From Gemmiger formicilis (GTDB lineage Bacteria; Bacillota; Clostridia; Oscillospirales; Ruminococcaceae): 64,000 nt of DNA. The position numbers and the translations under genes were made by a program. The stretch lies in NCBI RefSeq assembly GCF_016900095.1, contig NZ_JACJJP010000016.1, forward strand, positions 1 to 64,000. Reading direction: 5' to 3'. The number at the start of each line of letters is the position of its first letter. The stretch's first letter is position 1. Under the pieces are notes generated by a model, which saw only the letters and a list, made by a program, of their open reading frames with translations, was not told where the DNA came from and did not search any database. This document shows, one piece after another, positions 1-9,003 of the stretch.

Positions 1-184
1 CGTGTTGGAACGGCTGAATCGGGAGATCCGTCGCCGTTCCAGTGTGGTAGGAATATTTCCCAGTGCAGATGCCTACACCAGACTGGTTTCCACTTACCTC
101 ATGGAATATGCGGAAGACTGGTCCGCCTCCAGAGCGTACCTCAGCGAACAGTCTGTTCAAGCCATACTGCAACCGGCGGCTTGA
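1..184 (+). pseudogene. IS256/mutator-type transposase, C-terminal end (cut by window edge)
   Basis: The frame is open from the window edge to a TGA at 182-184 and encodes about 60 residues. The stretch LERLNREIRRRSSVVGIFP followed by an aromatic, acidic tail is typical of the C-terminus of IS256-family (mutator/MULE) transposases. The catalytic DDE residues would lie upstream, outside the window, so intactness cannot be judged. A run resembling an IS terminus (TTTTACAGGAACCC, from about 193) follows the stop, but no partner inverted repeat is visible. The assignment to family is from recalled sequence similarity. Confidence 0.75.
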
Positions 185-373
185 CTTCTTGTTTTACAGG
201 AACCCTTTTTGCGAACAATACTTGACGCAGCCTTTCATTCATATTCCTGCCTCCTATACGGTTTTATAGATTTATTGTATAGGATGGGCATTTTGCACCG
301 GGAAATTACAGATATGTGCTTATCTGTCCCATGTCCTGCCGCAGTATCGGCTCTTTTTCCGTTCGTGGGCATA

Positions 374-403
374 GAAAAAAGACAGCCGTTTTTCCCGGCT
401 GTC
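374..403 (-). terminator. Rho-independent terminator, minus strand
   Basis: An 8-bp perfect stem (GACAGCCG at 381-388 paired with 396-403) is followed on the minus strand by a run of six T. It lies downstream of the minus-strand gene set that starts near 2.9 kb and probably ends that transcript. Otherwise I see nothing in 185-495. Confidence 0.7.
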
Positions 404-495
404 CCTTGCAGGCAGTTTGTTCGGTTTTGTTGTGATAAAGGGCCTTTTTGTACGGACCTGAAAACAGCCCTGTGCAGCAGGTATGGCGCTAATGA

Positions 496-729
496 TTATC
501 TTTCCTTCATAATGATTTTTTCCGGAGCAACATTTTCCGTTATATAGGACTCCATCTTTTCATAGCCCGTCATAAGGGTTTCCACCGAGACATGTCTGGA
601 CTTTGTATATATGGTCGTTTTGTTCAAGATCACTATCCCGGTGTTTCGATTAACCCTGCGTACCACTTCCCTTATGCTGTCGTAGCAATAACTTCCTCTC
701 AGCGTGCCGACACAGCCCGTCCGGTATGC
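496..729 (-). pseudogene. Open frame without a start codon, gene remnant
   Basis: This minus-strand frame stays open from a stop at 730-732 to a TAA at 496-498 and reads like real protein (SYCYDSIREVVRRVNRNTG, then TLMTGYEKMESYITENV). It overlaps the end of the membrane-protein gene at 699 and has no usable ATG or GTG near its beginning. It may be the C-terminal remainder of a frameshifted gene, possibly the original tail of the 699-1211 gene. I do not recognise the family. Confidence 0.4.
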
Positions 730-1211
730 TCATAATACACAAGAACCGCAGTTCCATTTCCTGTCTGGCTCATCATCGTATAGTCATCTGCTGATATTTC
801 CACACGGGTCCTTAATCCCTGAGAATCCGTCCCCATCAGATAATAATGATGCGAAAAAATGCTGGTATGCGCTTGTGTTTCACTTACTTCTATATCTGTC
901 AGCGTGACCGTCTTCGTACCCGACGCCAGATCAGCGGCAAAATCCTTCGTAAACCACATGCAGACTGCCGCACAGAAAACCGCGATGATCACTCCTGCTG
1001 TTTTGTTACTTTTTTCCCCTGTTTTCCAGTTATGTATGACCCGCACGACCACATAGATGCACACGATCCATATGACGGATATATTGCAGAATTCATCCAG
1101 TAACACCAGCTCTCCTGTCTTAGGCAGAAGCAGACCGGCAACTATGACCGCCAGTACAAGAACACAGAGAATGATCTCATATTTTGTTATTTTTCTTCTC
1201 ACTTTGCTCAT
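699..1211 (-). CDS. Hypothetical membrane protein
   Basis: 170 residues. Hydrophobic segments lie at about residues 12-30, 40-57 and 72-88, followed by a soluble C-terminal half (about 90-170) with a beta-rich look. The ATG overlaps the stop of the ankyrin gene by four bases (ATGA), so the two are probably translationally coupled. I do not recognise a family. The setting, after an immunity-like gene set, makes a role in toxin immunity possible, but nothing in the sequence proves it. An open frame without a start continues beyond its stop, so this protein could itself be a frameshifted, shortened form. Confidence 0.6.
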   Translation of the reverse strand: MSKVRRKITKYEIILCVLVLAVIVAGLLLPKTGELVLLDEFCNISVIWIVCIYVVVRVIHNWKTGEKSNKTAGVIIAVFCAAVCMWFTKDFAADLASGTKTVTLTDIEVSETQAHTSIFSHHYYLMGTDSQGLRTRVEISADDYTMMSQTGNGTAVLVYYEHTGRAVSAR

Positions 1212-1741
1212 GATTCGGTTCCTTCCATTAGACTTACAAGATCATTTCTCCATGAAAATTCCTTTGCATAATCAATGCATGCTTTCCCAAAATTGTCTTT
1301 TTCATAGATATTTGAACCGTGATCTATTAAATATTGATATACCGGCATAGCCGTCTCTGTCGGCAGCTTTACAACAGTAATCGCATAATTAAGTGGAATT
1401 GCCCCATATTTGTCTTTGGCGTTTATGTTCACCCCAGCCTCAACCAGCAGCTGAGTTACTTTTAATATGTACTGTGGATCGGGCCTCATAACCGAAAAGT
1501 AAAATATATGCAGTGCATTTCTTTGATCTTTTGGACTTTTAAAGTTAACATCCGCCCCCTCAGATATTAAAAATCGAATCATCTTTATTTTTTCGTCTGT
1601 GTTGTGGTCATTGACAAACAGTAACTGAAACAAACTTAATCCTGTATACTTATGGAATAGATTCGGATCACCTGTATAAAACTTCCGGAAGTCCGAATAA
1701 GTTGCGTCTCTTACCGCATCAAAAATGTCTGTAATCCTCAT
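1208..1741 (-). CDS. Ankyrin-repeat protein
   Basis: 177 residues when started at the ATG at 1741, which has GGAG eight bases upstream; an upstream GTG at 1762 would precede that ribosome site. Three to four ankyrin repeats are visible, for example FLISEGADVNFKSPKDQRNA, LLVEAGVNINAKDKYGAIPL and YLIDHGSNIYEKDNFGKA. Ankyrin proteins of this size are common as cytosolic immunity proteins in bacterial polymorphic toxin loci. The YezG-like gene 0.7 kb upstream on the same strand fits that reading. The actual partner is unknown. Confidence 0.8.
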   Translation of the reverse strand: MRITDIFDAVRDATYSDFRKFYTGDPNLFHKYTGLSLFQLLFVNDHNTDEKIKMIRFLISEGADVNFKSPKDQRNALHIFYFSVMRPDPQYILKVTQLLVEAGVNINAKDKYGAIPLNYAITVVKLPTETAMPVYQYLIDHGSNIYEKDNFGKACIDYAKEFSWRNDLVSLMEGTES

Positions 1742-1930
1742 AAATCTCACTCCTAAAATCACTCAATCTTGCTCAATAACTTTATCGTCCGTTTCCTGCA
1801 AATATCTTTCTGTAAGATCACAAGTTCTTTCGGGATATATCTTCCATTGATCCGGAGCCAGCAGGCACTTTCAGCAAAATCTGTCCGCCGCAGCGATCCT
1901 GACTTTAACTCGGTGATCGTCTCAAAATTT

Positions 1931-2206
1931 TCACATTCGAGCAGCTCCTCCTGCTCTTTTTTTTGTAAGCCGCCGGTTCAAAGCGGGCAGACACTGATAT
2001 GTAGTTCTGTAATATCCAAGCAGGCGCGGCAGCGAAAGGACTGCGCCCGCCAATGCAAGAACACACGCTGCCAGCGACGGAATATTCTCCGGACGCGCCA
2101 GTATCCCGGCGAAGCCTGCGAGCGCCAGCACTCCCCATGCACACAGGGCAAGGTTTTTCTTTATGGGGTATCCTCTCCGCCATTCTGTTTTTCTCAACTG
2201 TTTCAT
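1931..2206 (-). CDS. Small hypothetical two-helix membrane protein
   Basis: 91 residues with two hydrophobic helices (about 20-38 and 45-63) between basic ends (MKQLRKTEWRRGY and a KKRAG-rich tail). Its ATG shares the last A of the TAA stop of the 85-residue gene upstream (TAATG), so translation is likely coupled. No family recognised. Confidence 0.55.
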   Translation of the reverse strand: MKQLRKTEWRRGYPIKKNLALCAWGVLALAGFAGILARPENIPSLAACVLALAGAVLSLPRLLGYYRTTYQCLPALNRRLTKKRAGGAARM

Positions 2207-2463
2207 TATTTTCCCTCTGACAGCTTCGCAATTTTATCTATCTCAAAGAGTATAGGACTTTGATAATCCGTCGTTTCGTCAGCAAAACACCGCGCTAGGC
2301 TGTTCCAGTGGATATCCGGGAGTTCATTAACATTATCGCAGGATATGATCTGCAGCATAACGTCGTATATTTTTTTGATTATTCCCGAATACTGTAACTG
2401 CGTACTATAATCGGAACGGAGTATCTGTATGACTTTTTCACAATGCTGTTTTATCTCTTCCAT
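2206..2463 (-). CDS. Small hypothetical soluble protein
   Basis: 85 residues, acidic, mostly helical by composition (MEEIKQHCEKVIQILRSDYS at the N-terminus). It overlaps the end of the YezG-like gene by 13 bases and the next gene by one base, so the three form one translational unit. Small helical proteins in this position are often additional immunity proteins, but I recognise no family and assign no function. Confidence 0.55.
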   Translation of the reverse strand: MEEIKQHCEKVIQILRSDYSTQLQYSGIIKKIYDVMLQIISCDNVNELPDIHWNSLARCFADETTDYQSPILFEIDKIAKLSEGK

Positions 2464-2882
2464 GTGCTTTGGCGAACCTCATCTAACCACTTCATAAAAA
2501 TCTCGCTTGAATCTGTCCCCGTCTTTGCGGAACAGATACTTTCATACTTATATTCCGTGTCTATTTTACCGCTTTTACAGTCATAAATCATTCTTAATTC
2601 CGTGGGGACAGGTTTTTCGTAATGTATGCATATTTGTCTTATCTTCTCAAGATCCGCTTCCCCAAGATCCAGAAAATCCCATATCGCGTCCGGATCGGCA
2701 GCTATATTATTTGTTGTTTTTATCTGACCATCAATCTTGAAAAATGCATTGAACGAAATACTGCTTTCTTCGATAGAGCCATAGGCATAAACTTTATCAG
2801 TCCTATTCCCCGCAAATTCGACACATAGTGAAATAATCCGTGACTGCGCATCCATAAATTCATCTTCAAACACTCTATCCAT
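2451..2882 (-). CDS. YezG/DUF600-like immunity protein
   Basis: 143 residues. The C-terminal pattern TELRMIYDCKSGKIDTEYKY, preceded by a beta-rich half with KVYAYGSIEESSISF, fits my memory of the YezG/DUF600 family, whose characterised members neutralise LXG-type polymorphic toxins. The ATG at 2882 has AAAGGGGG about seven bases upstream. It heads an overlapping minus-strand set (85-aa, 91-aa, ankyrin, membrane protein). No toxin gene is present beside it, which is usual in arrays of orphan immunity genes. The family call comes from motif recall only. Confidence 0.65.
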   Translation of the reverse strand: MDRVFEDEFMDAQSRIISLCVEFAGNRTDKVYAYGSIEESSISFNAFFKIDGQIKTTNNIAADPDAIWDFLDLGEADLEKIRQICIHYEKPVPTELRMIYDCKSGKIDTEYKYESICSAKTGTDSSEIFMKWLDEVRQSTWKR

Positions 2883-2911
2883 AGCGTCCCCCTTTGAAAC
2901 AAAACTCTTTT

Positions 2912-4060
2912 TTAACTTCCGCTGTATTCTCCTGACAGAAGCATTTCTTTCACTTCATCGTATTCGTCCGGCAGCGCCTGCGACAACAAGCCGGACGCTT
3001 CTACACGGAAGACCGTTCCGTCATCATATAATACAGCCAGCACCATATGCTGGGGATCTGTAATTTCCTCTTCACCCGTTCCGGATTCCCAGCCAAAAAC
3101 ACCATACTTGTCTAACGCCTCAATGATCTGCTGTCCGTCCGCATAATATCCGCCCTGTATCTGGTAGAGGTCATCAAAGAGATACGCGTCCGACGTTTGA
3201 TACCTTTTTCTGTCCGGCAGATCATAATATACACATTCTGTACTTGTATTCTTATTTTCCATAAAAGCTACAGCATATACATTTTCTGTAAAATCAGATG
3301 TGCGTTCTTCTATGCCGTCTTCAATGAGATAACTTACATCATACATGCCGAATTTGCGTTCCGGTTCGTATTCTTCCAGGAGCAAAGGTATGTTGAGCGT
3401 ATCCACATCTTCTGTCGTGATGTCAAAATCCTCAATAAACTGTTCCAGATCAACTTTGCTGTACTGTTCTTTTGTAAGTCCTGCCGCCCGGATCAGTTCT
3501 TCCGGAGTGATCAGCCTCTGTTCCGAATACGTCTCTTCCCCGGTTTCTGTCACATAGATACCCGGTTTCTGATCCAGACTCCAGAGAAATTCATCCTTGT
3601 TAAAAGTTTCTTCCGTAGTGATCTCTATCGCAGTAAGCCCTTCTTTATCCGGTTCTTCTCTGTAAAAAGGAATATAAATATATGCGATTTCATATTGTGC
3701 TTCATCTGTAATAACCGAATAGTGCCCTCTCAATTCCCGCCATGTTATTTTTCCGTGTTCACTTTTTTCATGGGAACTTGCATTTCCTTTCCAGCTTTTA
3801 CATTCGCCCTGAAAAAACTCTATGAATTCTTCCGCCTGTTCCGTTAAGTTTAGCGTACTGTCCCCGGCATACTGCGAAAATAATCCCGTCAGCGCTTTTG
3901 CATCTTCCTTCTCTGCGCACCCGATAATGTTTTCTATCATTTCATCCGCCAATTCTTTATCAGAACGATATGCATTGGATGATCCCCGCCTGAAAACGAT
4001 GCATCCGCTCAAACTGCATACAAGGGCGCAGCATACGATAAGCAGTAATACCTTCCTCAT
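2912..4060 (-). CDS. DUF5104-like lipoprotein
   Basis: 382 residues. A signal peptide (LLLIVCCALVCSLSGC) ends in a lipobox with Cys19, so the mature protein should be anchored on the outer face of the membrane. The following segment (about residues 34-150, DKELADEMIENIIGCAEKED) matches my recollection of the DUF5104 lipoprotein domain, which resembles NTF2-like folds. The rest (about 180-382) is acidic and has no motif I know. It lies 18 bases downstream of a second lipoprotein gene on the same strand, suggesting co-expression. Function unknown. Confidence 0.65.
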   Translation of the reverse strand: MRKVLLLIVCCALVCSLSGCIVFRRGSSNAYRSDKELADEMIENIIGCAEKEDAKALTGLFSQYAGDSTLNLTEQAEEFIEFFQGECKSWKGNASSHEKSEHGKITWRELRGHYSVITDEAQYEIAYIYIPFYREEPDKEGLTAIEITTEETFNKDEFLWSLDQKPGIYVTETGEETYSEQRLITPEELIRAAGLTKEQYSKVDLEQFIEDFDITTEDVDTLNIPLLLEEYEPERKFGMYDVSYLIEDGIEERTSDFTENVYAVAFMENKNTSTECVYYDLPDRKRYQTSDAYLFDDLYQIQGGYYADGQQIIEALDKYGVFGWESGTGEEEITDPQHMVLAVLYDDGTVFRVEASGLLSQALPDEYDEVKEMLLSGEYSGS

Positions 4061-4078
4061 AAATTCTCTTCCTTTCAG

Positions 4079-5374
4079 CTAATATACGGTCACTTTCCCG
4101 CTCCCGGATATCGCGCACTCCGCCTCTTCGGTATAGATATCTTCCCGGAGCTTATCCTCATAATCAGATCTGCCAATCTGTTTCCACGCTTCAGACTCTG
4201 CCATGCGCAGATAGATCCCGGCCGGCACGCCCTGACAGTTCTCCGTCAGCCAGTCCGGCACAGCCTCCAGAAACGCCTCGTACTGTTCTGAACACAGGGC
4301 GTCGTCCATAAAAATATACGTCACGGCGGAAACCTCGTTCAGTATCGCTTCTTCTTCTGCCGCGCCGCTGCCGCCGTTCTTTATCTCCGTGTATATCTTT
4401 ATCCCTTCGGAAGGCAGATACTGCTCTGCAAATGCGCGTACCTGCTCTTCATAGGCGGGGCGCATCAGGATCGCCCCGTAATCGTCTTCATACCGGTACA
4501 TGCCGTTTTCATATGTGCGGTACACTGTCACAACATCCGATTCACCGCCCTGTTCCGGATACACCTTTAGGTGTTCCTGCTCGACGGCGTCTCCCGGCGC
4601 GTAGGATATATAATGAAACTGCTGCTCATATTTCCCTTCGATCCAGTCCAGCATCTGCACGACAGATGTAACGACCCCTTTCTGTGTATCGGTCAGTTCC
4701 TCATAAGGCCCGGTAAGGCCTGTCATGTCCATAACCTCTTCCTGTCTGGCACCAAGCCATGCGCCGCCGTCATAGCTGGCCTTCCATTCGTCGGGCCCGA
4801 AGGTGATGCTCCCGTCCGGAAATGTGCCTTCACCGACAGTCAGCCCCGTATGGCAGTTCACGATCTTTGCGCTGACACTCCAGCTTGGATCCCCTGTTTC
4901 CATGATTCCGGTCAGGACATCCGATGTCGTGATCGTCAACAGCATCTTTGCCTGTAGAATACCGTCGATATTCTCGTCGATATGATATATGAAACGGCTG
5001 TGATCGGTATCCACCTCTACATAATAGCCCTGTTCGTCTTTCTCCATATCTTCCAGCACATCGTCAATGGACCCGGCGTACATCTCTATAAGTTCTTCTT
5101 TCTGCGTCGGCGTCACTTCCAGAATTAGATCATCCCCGTCACGCCTTACATCGGTACAGTAATCTTCAAAAGCCTCCATGTTGTCCTCGATATCTGTATT
5201 GGCAAACTTAAATATCGAGGCAGGTATGGTAATCTTCTCTGTCATCTCCGGCAATGTTTTTCCGGCATCCGGGTCCTGGACCTGATCTGCTGCCGGAGCG
5301 CCCGCACAGGCGCTGCAGACGAGTACCGAAGCAGCTGTCACCGTTGCGAGCACTGTTTTATATAGCTTGTCCAT
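4079..5374 (-). CDS. Hypothetical lipoprotein
   Basis: 431 residues from the ATG at 5374 (MDKLYKTVLATVTAASVLVC), which places a signal peptide and lipobox (VLVCSAC) directly at the N-terminus; an upstream in-frame start at 5398 would bury the signal. The mature part is acidic and rich in beta-strand-like segments. I recognise no catalytic motif or named family. Together with the adjoining DUF5104-like gene it looks like a two-gene surface lipoprotein unit. Confidence 0.6.
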   Translation of the reverse strand: MDKLYKTVLATVTAASVLVCSACAGAPAADQVQDPDAGKTLPEMTEKITIPASIFKFANTDIEDNMEAFEDYCTDVRRDGDDLILEVTPTQKEELIEMYAGSIDDVLEDMEKDEQGYYVEVDTDHSRFIYHIDENIDGILQAKMLLTITTSDVLTGIMETGDPSWSVSAKIVNCHTGLTVGEGTFPDGSITFGPDEWKASYDGGAWLGARQEEVMDMTGLTGPYEELTDTQKGVVTSVVQMLDWIEGKYEQQFHYISYAPGDAVEQEHLKVYPEQGGESDVVTVYRTYENGMYRYEDDYGAILMRPAYEEQVRAFAEQYLPSEGIKIYTEIKNGGSGAAEEEAILNEVSAVTYIFMDDALCSEQYEAFLEAVPDWLTENCQGVPAGIYLRMAESEAWKQIGRSDYEDKLREDIYTEEAECAISGSGKVTVY

Positions 5375-5630
5375 CCTCTCACTCCTCTGAAAACACATTT
5401 CTATGCTGATAATAATACCATATTCAAGCTGTAAAAGTTACCGTTTTTATAGATCTTTTCATCTCAGATCTGCTGAGAACGGCAACACCCCAGGCAGTCA
5501 GGGTATCTGTGCGCAATGTATCTCCACTCTCTGTCCTGACAACTGTTCTTCCATGATTAGTACGAGTGCTCCACCGCCTTCTTCTGACTAGTATCCGGTC
5601 ACTACTGCCGTGATCTCATATTCATATACT

Positions 5631-5936
5631 ATGATTACCAAAGAGACCTTTTGTGCGGCGTTGGGCCAGATTATGGAGCAACGGGAGATCGACGAGAAGG
5701 TCGGCGCGGCGCTCGAATCTGTAGGTGACGGTCACTTTGTATTTGGATGTAAGAACCGATACCTGACTGCGCTCCTTCTAGTTTTGAAAGAGGCTGTCAA
5801 CGACCAGTATGATTACATCGACTGGTGGCTATATGATGCCTCTCCAGACTATAAAGTCTGGACTGACGATGGAACAAAAGAATAGTGTCTAAAAGAACCA
5901 GGAGCCTTATATGACTTCATTGTTGCCGGCACTTGA
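5631..5936 (+). pseudogene. Small accessory-element gene interrupted by an in-frame TAG
   Basis: The ATG at 5631 opens a frame (MITKETFCAALGQIMEQ) that meets TAG at 5883-5885. The same frame then continues for 16 sense codons (CLKEPGALYDFIVAGT) to a TGA at 5934-5936. As I remember relatives of this small family from Clostridia, a Trp occupies the TAG position, giving KEWCLKEP, so a single G-to-A change would explain it. Without readthrough the product is 84 residues and lacks its tail. Function unknown. The following two genes are from the same accessory cluster. Confidence 0.55.
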
Positions 5937-5955
5937 AAAGAAGGTGAAAAACAAA

Positions 5956-6185
5956 ATGAATCAAGCGGAAACCCTGCGGCAACTCCTGAAAGAAATCGAG
6001 GAACTGCTGGAACGTAACATAAGCGAAGACGGCGAGTGCCAATTCAGTTATCTCAAGGAAAAGATTGTACTTGAGATGGCCAAGGAAATAATCACAGACG
6101 GAGTTCCCGACCCTCCGATGTGCTTTACATCTTGCTGAATGAAGAACATCATAGATGGGAAAGGATGATTGCGAATATCGGATGA
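5956..6185 (+). pseudogene. Small accessory gene with a one-base frameshift
   Basis: From ATG 5956 (MNQAETLRQLLKEIEELLE) the frame runs to 6138, but the protein-like sequence switches frame at about 6114. After GVPDP the continuation DVLYILLNEEHHRWERMIAN lies in another frame and ends at TGA 6183-6185. Adding one base at the CCTCCG run would restore a single frame of about 76 residues. The N-terminal part is a probable coiled coil. Its shifted end overlaps the start of the next gene. Function unknown. Confidence 0.5.
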
Positions 6186-6471
6186 AGTGCTGAAGCAAGT
6201 GGTCTTTGATTCGGGCGATTGGGCCTCGATGCGTGAATTGTGTAAGAATCACGAGCAGTACCCTGTACCGCTCCTTGGGAAAACATCAATCGGAGAGGAT
6301 ATCATTATTGAGGTTCTGTCCGATCGTATCATTACGGAAGTCTACCAAGAAAACGGTTGGGTGCGAAAAAACTTCTATTACCCTGAAGAATGTACTACCG
6401 AAGAACTCTTCCAAGGGAAGTGGAAGCAGAGTCAGCAGCCCAGCAAAAAAAGGGCTCGTGGAGAACGATAA
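6169..6471 (+). CDS. Hypothetical small protein
   Basis: 100 residues from a TTG at 6169, with GGAAAGGAT just upstream. It begins RISDEVLKQVVFDSGDWASM and ends in a basic tail. It overlaps the restored end of the previous gene by 17 bases, as in an operon. I recognise it only as one of the small proteins that travel together in clostridial accessory regions. No catalytic motif seen. Confidence 0.5.
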   Translation: MRISDEVLKQVVFDSGDWASMRELCKNHEQYPVPLLGKTSIGEDIIIEVLSDRIITEVYQENGWVRKNFYYPEECTTEELFQGKWKQSQQPSKKRARGER

Positions 6472-6676
6472 CTCGAAGTAAAAGTGTTGTGTTTTCTCCT
6501 TGTACATGCTATAATTTAAGTGCAAAGAATAGGTATTTTGGCAGAGGATCTGGTCGGAGGATGCCTGGCAACAGTTGATTACTCCAAAAAGGCCGGTTTT
6601 CCAAGAATTGCCAAATATATCTATTCTGTTAGTTCATGCCATGTTGCCTTAACAAAAAAGATATAAGGCCGAAAAA

Positions 6677-6707
6677 GCCCGCAAACAAGCCGTTTGCGGG
6701 CTTTTTT
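6677..6707 (+). terminator. Rho-independent terminator, probably bidirectional
   Basis: A perfect 10-bp stem (GCCCGCAAAC at 6677-6686 with 6692-6701) is followed by six T on the plus strand and preceded by five A, so it can act on both strands. It follows the plus-strand trio of small genes. Confidence 0.75.
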
Positions 6708-7040
6708 CGTGCCCAAAATCAGGTGCGATTTAAAAAGATATATTTCGCCCTTTTCGGCCTTTGGTACAGACTTGAACTACCGACTACCGGTTTTTGACCC
6801 TGTTTCAGATCAATGTGGGCTGCTTTTTCTCATTTTTGGGCCTCTCAAATTGTAAACAATTTATGAACTTTTCAAAAATCGTCCCCAAAATCATTTTTTC
6901 TCTATCGAAGAACAGAATTTTCTGCTTTTCCCCCAAAATTCTATCGTAGAAAAAACAGCGGTATTTTTGTTTAGGATGCCGAAAATCACTTTTAAGGCAT
7001 ATCTTTGAGAAAAACTCGGGGCCGGATAAAGAATCAAAAA

Positions 7041-7077
7041 ACGGCAGATCCATGAAAAGGTCTGCCGTTTTCGTTTT
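7041..7077 (+). terminator. Terminator-like hairpin
   Basis: ACGGCAGA at 7041-7048 pairs with TCTGCCGT at 7061-7068, followed by a T-rich tail. No plus-strand gene directly precedes it, so it probably marks the end of a lost unit. Confidence 0.55.
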
Positions 7078-7211
7078 ATCGTTCTTGATCTGGTTTTTTG
7101 ATGCGATGGATTACGACTGGATTCTCTTCGATAGATGCTTTCACGAAGTGTTGCACAATCAAGATGAACCGGCTGTCCTATGACTAAACCGCTTTCCAGC
7201 AAATAAAGAAA

Positions 7212-7520
7212 TCAAAAATAATCCACATCCTGTCTGTACCCATATATTGTCGCTATCCCATCGGAAATTGTTCCAGGGACATGGATTCTTCTGAGTTCTT
7301 GTAAAACAAACTCCCGATTTTGCTCAGTCAGCTCAATCTGCAAACAACCGATGTTCTTCCAACTTCTCGGCTCACATCCGAAATGAGTCCAAGTCCCATC
7401 CCAATCACTGATAAACCCGGTTTCTAAATCTTTTGTACGCCAACGAACCAGCGGAATATTTCCGTCACACTCATTCTGATAGAACACCGCAAATAGTTCA
7501 TTCCACTTTGTGTCGTTCAA
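7212..7520 (-). CDS. Hypothetical protein, immunity-like
   Basis: 102 residues beginning MNDTKWNELFAVFYQNE. Trp-rich motifs (WDGTWTHFGCEPRSW) and the end DGIATIYGYRQDVDYF give it the look of the small cytosolic proteins found in immunity gene arrays. I cannot name the family with confidence. It stands alone on the minus strand, about 0.6 kb from the next gene. Confidence 0.5.
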   Translation of the reverse strand: MNDTKWNELFAVFYQNECDGNIPLVRWRTKDLETGFISDWDGTWTHFGCEPRSWKNIGCLQIELTEQNREFVLQELRRIHVPGTISDGIATIYGYRQDVDYF

Positions 7521-8130
7521 TGGTTTCCTCCCAGTTCATCTCAGTCGCTCTTTTTCTTTGTGAAAAGAGCTTGTAAAGCCTTCTTATTTAGACACGCAAT
7601 CAACACATGCTCTGCCGCGCCGGGAAAGTACTAATTCCAAAAAGCTTCTCTGGCAATTTCCTCGGTTCTGCTATAGTCTTTGATTTCTTCATAGCGAACC
7701 GTGATATCTATGCTTCATTATCCCCTGCCCTTTTGTTTTGGTGCCCGCTGTTCTCCTACGAAGCGAAACGGATCCTTGCCGATTTTTTAAGATACACCAA
7801 TAATAACAAAGGAGAGAAAGGTCGTCAAATGGTAAAGAACAGGGACTCATTAAACCAGTGTATGACGACTTTTCTAAAATATAAAAATCATACAATGATT
7901 ACGAATCGCAAATTCAAAGGGTTCGTGTTGAAACAGTCGATTGACCGATTTTCCTGTATTTTGAAGTGACTGCGGTTTGGAATTTTATCTTTCTGGAAAG
8001 TACGGACTGTGCCATCTTGAACCGTTCCGCGGCAAAGGCCGCAAATCGAAAGTGAAACACTCCCTTGACGCAGGAACATCTCCTGTGCCAAGAGGGTGTT
8101 TTGCTTCAGAAGAGGACATCCGACGGCCGC
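7521..8130. other. Intergenic stretch with no supported gene
   Basis: Several short frames exist on both strands but none has a good ribosome site together with protein-like composition. The composition shifts here from AT-rich accessory DNA to the GC-rich block that follows, so this may be a boundary of an inserted region. No clear terminator for the PAP2 gene was found. Confidence 0.4.
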
Positions 8131-9003
8131 TCAGACTGTTTTATGACGCGGCAGTATCGCGGCGGAGATGCCGAGAAATACGGCCAGTCCCACCGCAAAG
8201 CCCACCGTCGTGTCGGTCAGGTAGTGGGCCCCCATGACAATTCGGGAAACAGCCACAAGGACGGTCCAGGCCAACGCGATGAAAAACAGGAAATTTTGCT
8301 TATCCGCCAGTTTTGGGGAGAGCCTCGGCAGAAGACACAGCAGCATCAGACTAGACGCATTGGCGGTATGGCCGGAGGGAAAACTCTTGAACTCATCCGC
8401 GGCAACGCCTGCGGCGACCAGCGTATCACGCAGTCCCGTTCCTGCCTGCCACCACGGCATGAAGTACGCCCGGCTGTCTGAAGCCACAAGGCGCATTCTC
8501 GCGCGGCCCCAGGGGATTTTGATGAGGTTTACCACGAGAATGTCCGCGAAAATCACAAGCAGGAATACAGCGGCGATCCGGATCACGGTGCGGCGGTCAG
8601 AAGTCCTGCACAAGCGCAGTGTTCCCCACACCGTCAAGACGGTGCAGACCAGTCCGATGCCGCCAGACAGTCCGGCGGGGATATGCAGATAGTTCGTCGG
8701 AAGAATCGACGCCATGGCGGCGCCCGAGAAGATAAACCAGCACCCGGCGATAATCTGAAGTACGCCCGTCAGATGCTTTTCCCGGTTCCGTGCGGACAGC
8801 AGCATGGAGCCGGCCGCAGCAAATCCCAGCGCCGCGGGATACTCACCGAAGGCCGCGAAAAACAAGCCAAAGGGACTGTCCGGATTGTAGGCCGCCTGTG
8901 AGATGGAGTAATCCCAGACGGAACCGGCCGCCATCATGACAAGGAGAAGACTTGCAGTTCCTAAAAACAGCCGTTTTTGCGGAAAAAGGTTCCCGCTGCG
9001 CAT
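8131..9003 (-). CDS. PAP2-family membrane phosphatase
   Basis: 290 residues with about six membrane helices. The three parts of the PAP2 phosphatase signature are present in order: KIPWGRARMR (a K/R-rich first motif), FPSGHTAN (second motif with the catalytic His) and SRIVMGAHYLTD (third motif with the nucleophilic His). Enzymes of this superfamily dephosphorylate lipid phosphates or undecaprenyl diphosphate at the membrane. Its ATG overlaps the TGA of the hydrolase gene by one base (TGATG), so the two are translated together. The exact substrate is not shown by the sequence. Confidence 0.85.
   Translation of the reverse strand: MRSGNLFPQKRLFLGTASLLLVMMAAGSVWDYSISQAAYNPDSPFGLFFAAFGEYPAALGFAAAGSMLLSARNREKHLTGVLQIIAGCWFIFSGAAMASILPTNYLHIPAGLSGGIGLVCTVLTVWGTLRLCRTSDRRTVIRIAAVFLLVIFADILVVNLIKIPWGRARMRLVASDSRAYFMPWWQAGTGLRDTLVAAGVAADEFKSFPSGHTANASSLMLLCLLPRLSPKLADKQNFLFFIALAWTVLVAVSRIVMGAHYLTDTTVGFAVGLAVFLGISAAILPRHKTV

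Larger units (their letters stand above)
6472..7211. other. Intergenic stretch, two hairpins and a possible remnant
   Basis: Apart from the two terminators listed separately I see no supported gene here. On the minus strand from 7202 a short frame (SGLVIGQPVHLDCATLRESI) reads protein-like for about 45 residues before running through the 7041-7077 hairpin. It may be the beginning of a lost gene, but there is too little to name it. Confidence 0.4.

Noticed and set aside
193-260. Terminal inverted repeat of the IS256-type element
   Set aside because: Only one end lies in the window and no partner can be compared, so the end cannot be supported.
7607-7969. 120-codon plus-strand frame
   Set aside because: No proper start context, uneven composition and no family resemblance; probably chance in AT-rich DNA.
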